Assembly: GCA_036399775.1 (NCBI GenBank) | Contig: DASWMJ010000041.1 | Coordinates: 1-64,000 of the forward strand | DNA: 64,000 nucleotides | DNA from: JADMIH01 sp036399775 | GTDB taxonomy: Bacteria > Chloroflexota > Chloroflexia > QHBQ01 > JADMIH01 | Direction: 5' to 3' | Part shown: positions 7,468 to 15,769 of the stretch, piece by piece | Layout of the letters: each line of letters opens with the position of its first letter | Position numbering within the stretch: the first letter of the stretch is position 1 | Translations under genes and position numbers: made by a program | Notes under the pieces: model-generated | The model's database searches: none | The model's input: the letters and a program-made list of their open reading frames with translations, nothing else | What the model was told of the DNA's origin: nothing

Positions 7468-10400
7468 CTACGGCGTTTGGCAGTTCGGGTAGAACGTGTT
7501 GGCGGCGATCTTGGCCGACTGGCCGCGGGTCACGGCTGCGGCGGGGCGGAAGTAGGGGCGCTGCTGCGAATCACACGGCTCGCCCGGCCCGCCGCAGCCG
7601 TAGCCGCCGATCACGCCAAGCGCCGCTAACTGTTCGATCCACCGGTAGAACGGATGGGTGGGCGGCACGTCGGTGAACGACTGACCGGTCGGTGTCCCAG
7701 TAAGCACGGCGGCGTTGGCGACGATCTTGGCCGTCTGGCCGCGGGTTGCGTTCGCGCCCGGGCGGAAGTAGGGGCGTTGCTCCGTGCTGCACGGCTCGCC
7801 GGGTCCACCGCAGGCATAGCCACCCACATAACCGCGCCGCGTGAGTTGGTTGATCCAGCGGTAGAACGGATTGCTGAACGATCCGTCCTCGTAGATTTGC
7901 GTGCCGGGGTCTTCCGCGAAGCCCGCGGCAAGGGCGACGATCTTGACAAGCTGGCCGCGGGTGACAAGCTGGTTGGGACGGAAGTAAGGCTCATTGTTCC
8001 CGTTGCACAACTCACCGAGGCTGCCACAGGCATAGCCGCTGACCACTCCGCGGTAAGCCAGACAGATCACGTAGGGATAGAAGGGGTTGCTGAGTGGCAC
8101 ATCGGAGAAGCTCCAGGAGTGGGGGACCGGGGTGGGCGGCACGCCGTAGTTGCAGGTGGCGATAGTCAGGTCGTACAGGATTGGACTCTCGTTGCCTGAA
8201 GCGCTGGCGCGGGTGAAACGCACCGCCACTTTTAGATATTGCCCGTCGGGCACAGTCAGGTCGACGCCGTATTGCACGTCCTGAGGTGAACTGAAGTTGA
8301 TGCCGTCCACGCTGCTGGCGGCGAAGACGGTCAACGCGCCGGTGTCGGGCACGTAGGCGTTCCAGGTCACAAAGCCCCACGTGACGCCCTGGTGGCCGCT
8401 GTCGTATACCACTTCCCAGGTGCCGTTCTGCGGTACACCGGTGAGAGTGCTGCCCGTCTCGTCACTGTAGTTGTACAACTGGCTGCCCAGGTTCACCGGA
8501 GGGATGCCGGGGCATAACGCGCCCACGTGGTACTTGGTGCCATTCACAGTCACCTCGTCGCCGAGCTCCGGGTTGATACATACGACCGTGTGGTCGTTGT
8601 AGTTGGTCGCCCAGATCTTTCCGGCCTGGTCTACCGCTAGGCCCGTCGGGCCGCTTAGATATGCACCGCTGGACACCGTTACGTTACCGAGCCACGTGCC
8701 GTCCTCCAGCAAATGGCCCACAGTCTTATTATAGTACGAGTGTGCCACCCACACATGATCGTCATCGCCGACGACGCAGCCCTGGGCGGTGACATCGGGA
8801 TCTGGGTTTCCAACGGAGAAGGGCCCCCACATCGTGAGGCCGTCGGGCGAGAACTTTCGGATTTGGTCGGACCGGAGCGACGTATTCCAGACGTTGCCTT
8901 GACTATCCATACACAGGCCGTAGCTGTCATGGTTGTAGCCCATCCAATTGATGCCGTTCGGACCAGTTAGGTGATTTGGCTGACCGTTTGGAAGCCACGG
9001 ATCCCAACGTAGGAGGGAATTGGCGGACCAGAGTGCCCCGTCGCGGCCGATCAAGCCGCCGTAGCCGCCGTAGCCCACCTCCCCTTCTGGCGGACGCAGG
9101 GGGAGGCCAGTGTCGCCGTCAAGAAGGTCGAAGATCCTGCCGCCATTGCTATGGCCAGGGATGCCGATACCACTGACCCACACGTCGTTGTTCGCGTCCA
9201 CCGAGACGTGCCGGGTGCCAGACGAGCTGACGCGTGCGTAGTGCCTGATGCATTCGTCTTGGGCGGTCGCGACGCCACCGTTGGTATCCGTCTCGCCCAC
9301 GTTGGTCCAGGGGAGGATGTTACCGAGGCCGGTAGACGTCTCAATCACGTGATCGCCATTGCGGTCCACGCAGCCGCCGTTCTCGAGCAAACCGATGTGG
9401 ATGACGCTATTGCCATCGCGGTTGCTCGCCCAAACGCCGCCGTTGTGCTCCACCGTGGTGCGCGATGGGTTTTTCGGCTGCCCAACGTAGGCCGGTGGCG
9501 GCCCGGCGGGTGTATTTGGCGAACTCCAATATTCGCCCAGCACGTCGCCCGTATCGGTATCGATCTTGACGATGGTGCCCCTGCCCGAAACGGCCACCCA
9601 GAGATACTTCAGCGGGCGAGGGGTATCCACGAGCTGTAGTTGATCCTGCACATGATGCCCGGCGTGGATGTACGAGCCTTCGTCAAAGTCGGCATTCGTA
9701 GTAAAGACCTTCAGGAGCGGTTGGCACGTCGGTGAGCTGGTCGCTGTCGCGGTGGGCGCTACAGTGTGGGTAGCGGCCGGCGTGGGTGAAACAGTGTGGG
9801 TGGCGGCCGGCGTGGCTGAAGGGGTCACCAGGCAGCCGGGCGGGGGCACCGACAGGCCGTTAACGGTCAGGATGTAGTTGGAGCAGCCGGAGCCTGGGTT
9901 GACCTCGTTGACCACCACCTGGAACACAACCTGGGCCGGAACCATGAAGGAGTAGCTCTTCACCGGGTTGGGGCTGTCACCGATGTCGCCCAGGTAGGTC
10001 TGGCAGATGTTGGCCGGGTCGAAGTGCAGATAGGCCGTACTCTGGAGGGTGCGGTTGCCCACGCAGTCCCCGGCGTCAAGTTCGACCGTCACGCACACCT
10101 TCTCGCAGCAGTTGTGGAAGGTGTAGACATCGTAGTGGCGTGAGGTGGTGTCGAACACGGCGCAGGGCTGGGGCATATTGCAGATGCTCGCCGGGTCTTC
10201 GCGGTAGAGGCGGCCAAGCTGCGTTCCGTCGCTGGCGGTGATCGCCCCCGCGTTGACGATAGGCGTGCCGAGTGGACACGGCGTGGACTCCGGCACTGCG
10301 GTGGCCGTCGGCGTGGTAGTTGGCTTGCACTTACCGGCGCCGCCCGCGTCGTAGATGTCCCGTATCTCCAGCTTGGTCAGGGGGCGGTCGAAGAATTCCA

Positions 10401-12654
10401 CCTCATCGAGGTCGCCGGCGAACCGGAAGTTCGACAGGTGGTCTCGCCCGAACCACAGGGCGGCCGGATTACTGAGGTCGCCATCGCGCACCGGGGCGGT
10501 CCAGACCGCGCAGGCGGACGTGCCATCTACACACAGCAGTACCCGGAAGTCGGGATTGCGCTGCACGGTTACCGCGACCAGGTGCCACTGGTCATCAGCG
10601 ATGCCAGCGCCATCCATGATGTAGTCACTCACTCCGCTGGCGTCGGCAAGCTGGAGACCCGGCTTGCCGTTGTCGAGGAAGAGGGCGTAGCCGACCGGCC
10701 CCGAGCCGCGCTTGTCAATGAAGACGCGTCTGCCGCTGCCCTGGGTGGTGCGGATCCAGGTGTCAATGCTGAAGCCGCCCGTGCCGGGGTTGAAAGCCAG
10801 GCTGGCGGGCACCTCGACGTAGTCGTCAACGCCGTCGAAGCGCAGCGCGAAATCTACCTTACCGGGGATGGGCTGGGGGCCGTTGATATGGTTGCCATGG
10901 GCCGCGCCAGCGATGTCATAGGCGATGGGCGTGCCGGCCTGCTCGTCTAGCGGATACCAGGCGATGAGTTGCGTTGGCGCCGGGGTGCAGGTCACCGAAG
11001 CCGTGGCGCTTGCCGCGGTCGGCTGCGTCGTCGGCGTCAGTGTCGGCAGTGCTGGGGTATTGGTGTGCGTCGGCAGCGCTGGGGTGTTGGTGTGCGTCGG
11101 CGTGAGCTCCAGTGGGACCTGGCCACAACGTGAGAACTCCGAGGTGTTGCCGCCCGGGTCGGTGGCGGTCATGGTGATGAACCAGCCAGGAGGAGGTTGG
11201 GGGGAGGGGGCATATTGGAAGCTGATATCATTGCCGAGGGTTGTCACGCTGGTTCTGCCGAGGAACAACTGCCCCTCGCCATGATTCGATGAGTCGCAAG
11301 TGGGACTGGCAAAGAATTCGATGACGTAGCTCGTGTTAGCCGTGCTGTTAAGTGTGCCTACGATTACGCCGCCGATTACGCTCGTCAAGACAGGGAAATT
11401 TTGTAGATAATTGGAGCCGTCATCGGGGTCGTTGAGGTCGTTCAGTGTCACTCTATCGAAGCCCTTCAAGCTAATGCCCAGGCCAACATTGGAGTAGATA
11501 GAGTTGGATAGGATGGCATTACGATAGCTGGGTCCAGACGTGATTTCCACCCCCGCGCCGCCATACGGTCCAGTACCATTATTAGCAATGAGGTTGCCCT
11601 CGCCAGCGCCGGTGCCCCCAATCAAGAGGTCGGACGCCCAATTCACATAGATGCCCTCCTCCCCGTTGCCCAGGGGATCGCCGGCCGCATTGGCACCAAT
11701 GTAGTTGCCCTGCACCCGGTTGCCCGGTGCAAGGGCGGAATTAATCATGATACCGCGTCCGTTGTTGCCGGAGATGATGTTGCGCGCCCCGGCGGCCGGT
11801 CCGCCGATTGTGATGTCGAATGCTCCGGCAGTGATGTAAACGCCCCGATTGTTGGCCAACGCATTGATGCCATGGCGGTCGGTGCCGATGTAGTTGCCTT
11901 GCACCACGATGTTTGATGTGTCAATGTCGGAGATGCCGATGCCAATGTTGTTGCCGGAAATCAGGTTGCGCGCGCAGGGAGATGTCCCGCCGATCACGGA
12001 GCCGGACAGATGGGTGAGGTAAACGCCGGCGAAGCCGTTACCCCGGGCTTGAGTCCCGCTCGGATCAGTGCCGATAAAGTTACCCTCAACGGTGTTGTTG
12101 CCGGCGTTCCACATATTGATCCCGACACGAGTAGCGCGGTTGACCATCAGGCCCCGTACAGTAAGGCCGCCGGCCTGGCTGAACAGAAGATCGCTGTTTG
12201 CCGAGAGTCCCGAACCATCCAACTCGATCAGCAGGACGGCGTCATTGCCGCTCTCGAGCGTGTTACAACGCGCGCCGGATTGGCTGTAACCGTCGATCAC
12301 CACAGGGTAAATGATTGGTGGCAGGCCCGACCCCGTGACGTTGATCGTAAAACTCGGGCCGGGCAGGGCGAAGTTGATGATGTCTGTGCTGCTGTTGGCG
12401 TTGGCGTTGTTGAGCGCCCCGCGTAAGGTACAGTCGTCGGCGGCGTCCGTACACGCCGTGAGGTTCGTGTCGAGGTTGGTATCAACGATGTAGGTGGCGG
12501 CCGGGGCCTGAGGCCCACGGGCGCGGTCCAGTGCTTCAAGACTGCCAAGCCCGCTAGCCGCCGCGGCAAAGGTCTGTGTGTTCGAAGCACTCAGGCCTAG
12601 GACCAGAAGCATCACCAAGACGGTAGCCACATGTGACCAATTAAGTCGGTTCAT
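7468..12654 (-). CDS. Giant secreted beta-helix / LamG / propeller protein with SLH-like repeats
   Basis: A 1728-residue exported protein with a clear signal peptide (hydrophobic residues about 8-30) and a good GGAAGGGA site before the ATG. Order seen: a CSLREX-like segment (TNLTACTDAADDCTLRGAL, about 60-85); a right-handed beta-helix with many GNxIGTD and NxISGNN coils (about 130-390); a Thr-Pro-rich linker; a LamG/concanavalin-like domain (starting WYPLDEQAG, about 575-770); a Cys-rich segment; a second Pro/Thr linker; a beta-propeller-like region of Vgb/NHL type (about 1010-1430); and three C-terminal SLH-like repeats with GYACGGPGEPC-type Cys pairs, ending FYPNCQTP. It is probably a surface adhesin or polysaccharide-binding protein; the individual domain labels come from motif recognition only. 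Confidence 0.85.
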   Translation of the reverse strand: MNRLNWSHVATVLVMLLVLGLSASNTQTFAAAASGLGSLEALDRARGPQAPAATYIVDTNLDTNLTACTDAADDCTLRGALNNANANSSTDIINFALPGPSFTINVTGSGLPPIIYPVVIDGYSQSGARCNTLESGNDAVLLIELDGSGLSANSDLLFSQAGGLTVRGLMVNRATRVGINMWNAGNNTVEGNFIGTDPSGTQARGNGFAGVYLTHLSGSVIGGTSPCARNLISGNNIGIGISDIDTSNIVVQGNYIGTDRHGINALANNRGVYITAGAFDITIGGPAAGARNIISGNNGRGIMINSALAPGNRVQGNYIGANAAGDPLGNGEEGIYVNWASDLLIGGTGAGEGNLIANNGTGPYGGAGVEITSGPSYRNAILSNSIYSNVGLGISLKGFDRVTLNDLNDPDDGSNYLQNFPVLTSVIGGVIVGTLNSTANTSYVIEFFASPTCDSSNHGEGQLFLGRTSVTTLGNDISFQYAPSPQPPPGWFITMTATDPGGNTSEFSRCGQVPLELTPTHTNTPALPTHTNTPALPTLTPTTQPTAASATASVTCTPAPTQLIAWYPLDEQAGTPIAYDIAGAAHGNHINGPQPIPGKVDFALRFDGVDDYVEVPASLAFNPGTGGFSIDTWIRTTQGSGRRVFIDKRGSGPVGYALFLDNGKPGLQLADASGVSDYIMDGAGIADDQWHLVAVTVQRNPDFRVLLCVDGTSACAVWTAPVRDGDLSNPAALWFGRDHLSNFRFAGDLDEVEFFDRPLTKLEIRDIYDAGGAGKCKPTTTPTATAVPESTPCPLGTPIVNAGAITASDGTQLGRLYREDPASICNMPQPCAVFDTTSRHYDVYTFHNCCEKVCVTVELDAGDCVGNRTLQSTAYLHFDPANICQTYLGDIGDSPNPVKSYSFMVPAQVVFQVVVNEVNPGSGCSNYILTVNGLSVPPPGCLVTPSATPAATHTVSPTPAATHTVAPTATATSSPTCQPLLKVFTTNADFDEGSYIHAGHHVQDQLQLVDTPRPLKYLWVAVSGRGTIVKIDTDTGDVLGEYWSSPNTPAGPPPAYVGQPKNPSRTTVEHNGGVWASNRDGNSVIHIGLLENGGCVDRNGDHVIETSTGLGNILPWTNVGETDTNGGVATAQDECIRHYARVSSSGTRHVSVDANNDVWVSGIGIPGHSNGGRIFDLLDGDTGLPLRPPEGEVGYGGYGGLIGRDGALWSANSLLRWDPWLPNGQPNHLTGPNGINWMGYNHDSYGLCMDSQGNVWNTSLRSDQIRKFSPDGLTMWGPFSVGNPDPDVTAQGCVVGDDDHVWVAHSYYNKTVGHLLEDGTWLGNVTVSSGAYLSGPTGLAVDQAGKIWATNYNDHTVVCINPELGDEVTVNGTKYHVGALCPGIPPVNLGSQLYNYSDETGSTLTGVPQNGTWEVVYDSGHQGVTWGFVTWNAYVPDTGALTVFAASSVDGINFSSPQDVQYGVDLTVPDGQYLKVAVRFTRASASGNESPILYDLTIATCNYGVPPTPVPHSWSFSDVPLSNPFYPYVICLAYRGVVSGYACGSLGELCNGNNEPYFRPNQLVTRGQLVKIVALAAGFAEDPGTQIYEDGSFSNPFYRWINQLTRRGYVGGYACGGPGEPCSTEQRPYFRPGANATRGQTAKIVANAAVLTGTPTGQSFTDVPPTHPFYRWIEQLAALGVIGGYGCGGPGEPCDSQQRPYFRPAAAVTRGQSAKIAANTFYPNCQTP

Positions 12655-12787
12655 AGGATCCCTTCCTTGATTGAGCCAGAAAACGACACTTTATTGAGTT
12701 TCCTTAATATCAATAGTTGCCACTGTAGTACAACGCTATTGTAGTACGACGCTATTATGGCACTCAGGCCGGGGGTGTGCATCGGTG

Positions 12788-12853
12788 GTAGCCGCCATCT
12801 TTGTGGCGGCTACCCGCCAAGAGATGGCGGGTGCCCGCCACAAAGATGGCGGG
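12788..12853. repeat. Three adjacent GCCGCCA/TGGCGGC palindromes
   Basis: Palindromes at 12788-12813, 12813-12831 and 12834-12853 share CCGCCA...TGGCGG arms with loops such as TCTTTG, AGAGA and CAAAGA. They are relatives of the tandem units at 6827-6868 and look like a REP-type family. Confidence 0.7.
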
Positions 12854-12890
12854 TCTACGCGGGTGATTGGATAGTCAGGGGGCTATTCCA

Positions 12891-12999
12891 GGTAGTGTTG
12901 CAACAATCGCTTGGTTAGGGATGAAGCTGCCAAGTGTAGTAATTTCTTGCTCTAAAAGCCATTGCATATGGTAGGTCCGACAATTGTTGCAACACTACC
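12891..12999. mobile_element. 109-bp miniature element with IS6-like ends, copy 2
   Basis: Same length, same 17-bp terminal inverted repeats and about 94% identical by eye to the element at 3891-3999. It lies between genes here. The 8 bp on either side (CTATTCCA and ATCGAGGC) do not match, so no target duplication is visible. Confidence 0.8.
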
Positions 13000-13050
13000 A
13001 TCGAGGCGACTACGCATCGAACTCGACAAAAATCGACAGGTGTGAGCTTA

Positions 13051-13119
13051 CGTACGTTTTCGCCCTCCTAAATGGAATCACCCAATTTTCCCGTACGTTT
13101 TCGCCCTCCTAGATGGAAT
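13051..13119 (+). repeat. 28-bp direct repeat upstream of rpmI
   Basis: CGTACGTTTTCGCCCTCCTA followed by A/G ATGGAAT occurs at 13051-13078 and 13092-13119, with 27 of 28 bases identical and a 41-bp period. It lies about 100 bp before the rpmI promoter and might be a regulator site or a small duplication. Confidence 0.6.
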
Positions 13120-13197
13120 TTTCGCCTTTTTCACCCGCAGTTTTCGCGTTTCTTGGGCTTTTCGCTTCGCCTTCTCAACTATTTAACCCAGTCTCGG

Positions 13198-13226
13198 TTG
13201 CAATGCGCGGGCAGATGTGTTATAAT
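13198..13226 (+). promoter_or_regulatory. Promoter of rpmI-rplT
   Basis: TTGCAA (13198-13203), a 17-bp spacer, then a perfect TATAAT (13221-13226). The expected leader of about 60 nt has a small hairpin (ACCTG...CAGGT). Confidence 0.75.
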
Positions 13227-13294
13227 TTTCGGCTGTGACCTGTTCATGGCAGGTTCTAAGACACATAATTAATGGGACAGGAGAAAGAGTCTCG

Positions 13295-13498
13295 ATGCCA
13301 AAGATGAAGACCCATAAGGGAGCGGCCAGGCGCTTCAAGATAACCGGCACGGGCAAGATCATGCGCACCAAGCACATGAAGAGCCACTTTCGCCGCAGGA
13401 AGTCGCCGCGTGTGAAGCGCATGCTAGACCGTATGCTCCCGCTCGACCCCACCCAGGAACGGAACGTAAGAAGGCTGCTGCCCAACGGCCTGAAGTAG
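13295..13498 (+). CDS. rpmI: 50S ribosomal protein L35
   Basis: A 67-residue basic protein starting MPKMKTHKGAARRFKITGTG, the signature of bL35, part of the large ribosomal subunit. The ATG at 13295 follows an ACAGGAGAAAG ribosome-binding site; the longer upstream frame is not needed. Length is normal for the family (about 65). It is followed 71 bp later by rplT, the usual order. The common upstream partner infC is missing. Confidence 0.98.
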   Translation: MPKMKTHKGAARRFKITGTGKIMRTKHMKSHFRRRKSPRVKRMLDRMLPLDPTQERNVRRLLPNGLK

Positions 13499-13569
13499 CC
13501 GACATTTTCGGCTGAATCGCATAGCGCTAGAGGCGCGGGGGATGCGCCCTTACAGGAGAAAAGAGAGAA

Positions 13570-14073
13570 ATGCCACGAGTTAAGAGGGGAATTACACGCC
13601 ACCGCAGGCATGTAAAGATTCTAAAGGCCGCGTCCGGGTTTAGAGGCACGCGCAGCCGCCTGTTCAGGTTCGCCAACCAGATCGTCATGAAGTCGCGCGC
13701 CTACCAGTACCGCGACCGCCGCACACGCAAGCGCGACATGCGCAAGCTCTGGATCACGCGCATCAACGCCGCCGCACGCATGGGTGGCCTTTCTTACAGC
13801 CGCTTCATCTCCGGCCTGGCGACCGCCGGGGTGACACTCGACCGCAAGGCGCTGGCCGACCTGGCAGTACGCGATAGCGCCGCTTTCGCCCAGTTGGTTA
13901 TGGTGGCAGGCGGAAAGCCCGTTGCCGCACCACTCGTGCAGCACGTAATGGATGGGGCGATTGCCAGCGCCGAGGAAATGGCCGAAGTGCCTGCCCTCCC
14001 CGCGGCAGGCGAGACCACCGCAGACGACGCTACTACCGACGACAGCACCGCCGGCGACGCGAGCGAAGCGTAG
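13570..14073 (+). CDS. rplT: 50S ribosomal protein L20 with long acidic tail
   Basis: Begins MPRVKRGITRHRRHVKILKA and carries the bL20 core (ARKLW-like segment as RKLWITRINAAAR, then GLSYSRFISGL). bL20 nucleates early assembly of the large subunit by binding 23S rRNA. Families are usually about 117 residues; this one has 167. The extra 45 or so residues are rich in Ala, Thr, Asp and Glu (ending DDSTAGDASEA) and look disordered. The start has a strong AGGAGAAAAGAG site. Confidence 0.97.
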   Translation: MPRVKRGITRHRRHVKILKAASGFRGTRSRLFRFANQIVMKSRAYQYRDRRTRKRDMRKLWITRINAAARMGGLSYSRFISGLATAGVTLDRKALADLAVRDSAAFAQLVMVAGGKPVAAPLVQHVMDGAIASAEEMAEVPALPAAGETTADDATTDDSTAGDASEA

Positions 14074-14190
14074 CCGTCCGACAAGTTCAGAATGGTATAA
14101 TGGCGGCTACTCCCACCGAGAGCCGCCATTTTGCGTAGTCCAGGTAAACATGACCCTACGCATCACCATAGCGCATGAAAATAGCATCAG

Positions 14191-14232
14191 ACCCTAACCC
14201 CTAACCCCTGACCCCTGATCCCTGATCCCTAA
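14191..14232. repeat. STRR-like array of 7-8-bp units
   Basis: Repeats of CCCTAAC, CCCCTGA and CCCTGAT in tandem, ending 3 bp before the next start codon. It occupies the place where a ribosome-binding site should be. Confidence 0.7.
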
Positions 14233-14235
14233 GCT

Positions 14236-15087
14236 ATGATAGATAGCCCAGCCAATTTTTCGATCAAAGCAATGCGGGCGCTCGCCACGTCGAAGGGGAG
14301 GCGCGAGCAACATCTGTTCTTGGTGGAAGGCGTGCGAGCGGTAGAAGATGCTCTGCGCGCCAGGTTCGAGCCGGAAGCGGTATTGTATAATGGCGACTTG
14401 CTGAAAAGGACGGAGCGTGGCGCGGCTCTCCTTCGCCTTCTCTTATCGCAGGAAAAAGCGAGCCGTGTCCGGTTAGTGCTAGAAGCCAGCGAGCGCGCAC
14501 TTGAAGCGGCCAGCGACACCCAGCACCCACAAGGCATCGTAGCGGCCTTCCCCATGATTGAATGGCCTCCGCCTCAGCCGCAACGTGCGCCGCCTCTGCT
14601 GCTGGTCTGTGACGCCCTACAAGACCCCGGCAACCTCGGCACGATCTTGAGGGCTGCCGAGGCGGCGGGCGTACATGCCGTGTGGCTCAGCCCTGGGTGT
14701 GTGGACCCGTACAACCCGAAGGTAGTCAGGGCGGCAATGGGCGCGCACTTCCGGCTGCCCATCTTCGCGGAGATTGCCTGGGAAGTACTCCCGGCGCAAC
14801 TAGCAAGCCTCCACCCAACCGGGATAGGGCTATTCGCGGCGGACGCGGGGGCCGCGACGCCCTACGATGCCGTAGACTGGACCCAGCCCGCTTCCCTTAT
14901 CGTATCGAATGAAGCACACGGGCTAAGCCGGGAGGCACGGCAGCTTGCGGAGCAGCACGGCGGCCTCATCTCCATCCCGATGGCGGGCGGCACCGAATCG
15001 CTCAACGCAGCTATGTCGGCGGCGATTATCCTCTTCGAAGCAGCCCGCCAGCGTCGCGCCATAGCAATTATGAAACGGCATGGATGA
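14236..15087 (+). CDS. SpoU/TrmH-family RNA 2'-O-methyltransferase
   Basis: A 283-residue protein of the SPOUT class that methylates ribose in rRNA or tRNA using S-adenosylmethionine. An N-terminal RNA-binding part (LFLVEGVRAVEDAL, residues about 25-40) precedes the knotted catalytic domain with three classic motifs: DPGNLGTILRAAEAAGV, LIVSNEAHGLS and ISIPMAGGTESLNAAMSAAI. It overlaps the next gene by 8 bp, so the two are probably translated together. The target nucleotide cannot be read from sequence. No Shine-Dalgarno is evident because the STRR array sits there. Confidence 0.92.
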   Translation: MIDSPANFSIKAMRALATSKGRREQHLFLVEGVRAVEDALRARFEPEAVLYNGDLLKRTERGAALLRLLLSQEKASRVRLVLEASERALEAASDTQHPQGIVAAFPMIEWPPPQPQRAPPLLLVCDALQDPGNLGTILRAAEAAGVHAVWLSPGCVDPYNPKVVRAAMGAHFRLPIFAEIAWEVLPAQLASLHPTGIGLFAADAGAATPYDAVDWTQPASLIVSNEAHGLSREARQLAEQHGGLISIPMAGGTESLNAAMSAAIILFEAARQRRAIAIMKRHG

Positions 15088-15754
15088 TAACTCAGCCAAC
15101 GTAAAATGCGTCTGGGTGCTGGCGTCGGCTCCTCATGCCGATCCCCAACTGCCACTCAGGTGGGCACCCGCCGCAGATAGGATAGTCGCTGCCGATGGCG
15201 GCATGTTCCTGGCCTCGCGCCTGGGCATCACGCCTGATGTCGTAGTGGGCGACCTCGACAGCTACGACCCTGCTCTTATAGCCGATCTGCTCGCCTCCGG
15301 AGTAGAAGTCAGGCGATACCAGCACCACCTCAAGATGGAAACCGACACCGAGCTTGCTATGCTGGCAGCCCTGGAATGGCACCCTGAGATCGTAATCCTC
15401 CTGGGCGGCATAGGCGGCAGGCTGGACCACAGCCTCGCGAACATCCTCCTCTTGACGCACCCCCAGCTAGCTCCAATAGACATAAGAATCATTGACGGCA
15501 ACCAGCAAGTCTCCCTGGCGAAGCCAGGCAGGTGGAACGACATCGCGGGCGATAAAGGCGACACAGTTACCCTGCTACCGCTAAAGGGAGAAGCGCAAGG
15601 AGTACGCACCGAGGGCCTGCATTGGCCTCTCTATGGCGAGACGCTACCGCCTGGGCGCGGGCGCGGCGTCAGCAACCTCATTGATGAGCCTGGGGCGCGC
15701 GTGTGGGTGGAGGTCGGCCAACTTCTGATTGTTGTGCTGCATGGGCCTGGTTGA
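15080..15754 (+). CDS. thiN: Thiamine diphosphokinase
   Basis: 224 residues. It transfers pyrophosphate from ATP to thiamine to give thiamine diphosphate. Seen motifs: RIVAADGGMFLASRLG, DVVVGDLDS, a QHHLKMETDTELAM stretch and LGGIGGRLDHSLANI, all characteristic of the family. Length is normal. It overlaps the RNA methyltransferase by 8 bp and ends convergently with the thiamine-type transporter, 15 bp from its stop codon, which fits a shared thiamine function, although it is not under the riboswitch. Confidence 0.93.
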   Translation: MDDNSANVKCVWVLASAPHADPQLPLRWAPAADRIVAADGGMFLASRLGITPDVVVGDLDSYDPALIADLLASGVEVRRYQHHLKMETDTELAMLAALEWHPEIVILLGGIGGRLDHSLANILLLTHPQLAPIDIRIIDGNQQVSLAKPGRWNDIAGDKGDTVTLLPLKGEAQGVRTEGLHWPLYGETLPPGRGRGVSNLIDEPGARVWVEVGQLLIVVLHGPG

Positions 15755-15769
15755 CCCTGATCCGTCTCC

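Larger units (their letters stand above)
12655..13197. other. Non-coding interval carrying repeats
   Basis: No gene seen. It holds the palindromic block at 12788-12853, the second miniature element (12891-12999) and the 28-bp direct repeat (13051-13119). The infC gene, which often precedes rpmI-rplT, is not here. Confidence 0.7.

Noticed and set aside
8976..9639. Plus-strand frames opposite the giant surface gene
   Set aside because: They have biased composition typical of reverse frames in GC-rich genes and no motifs.
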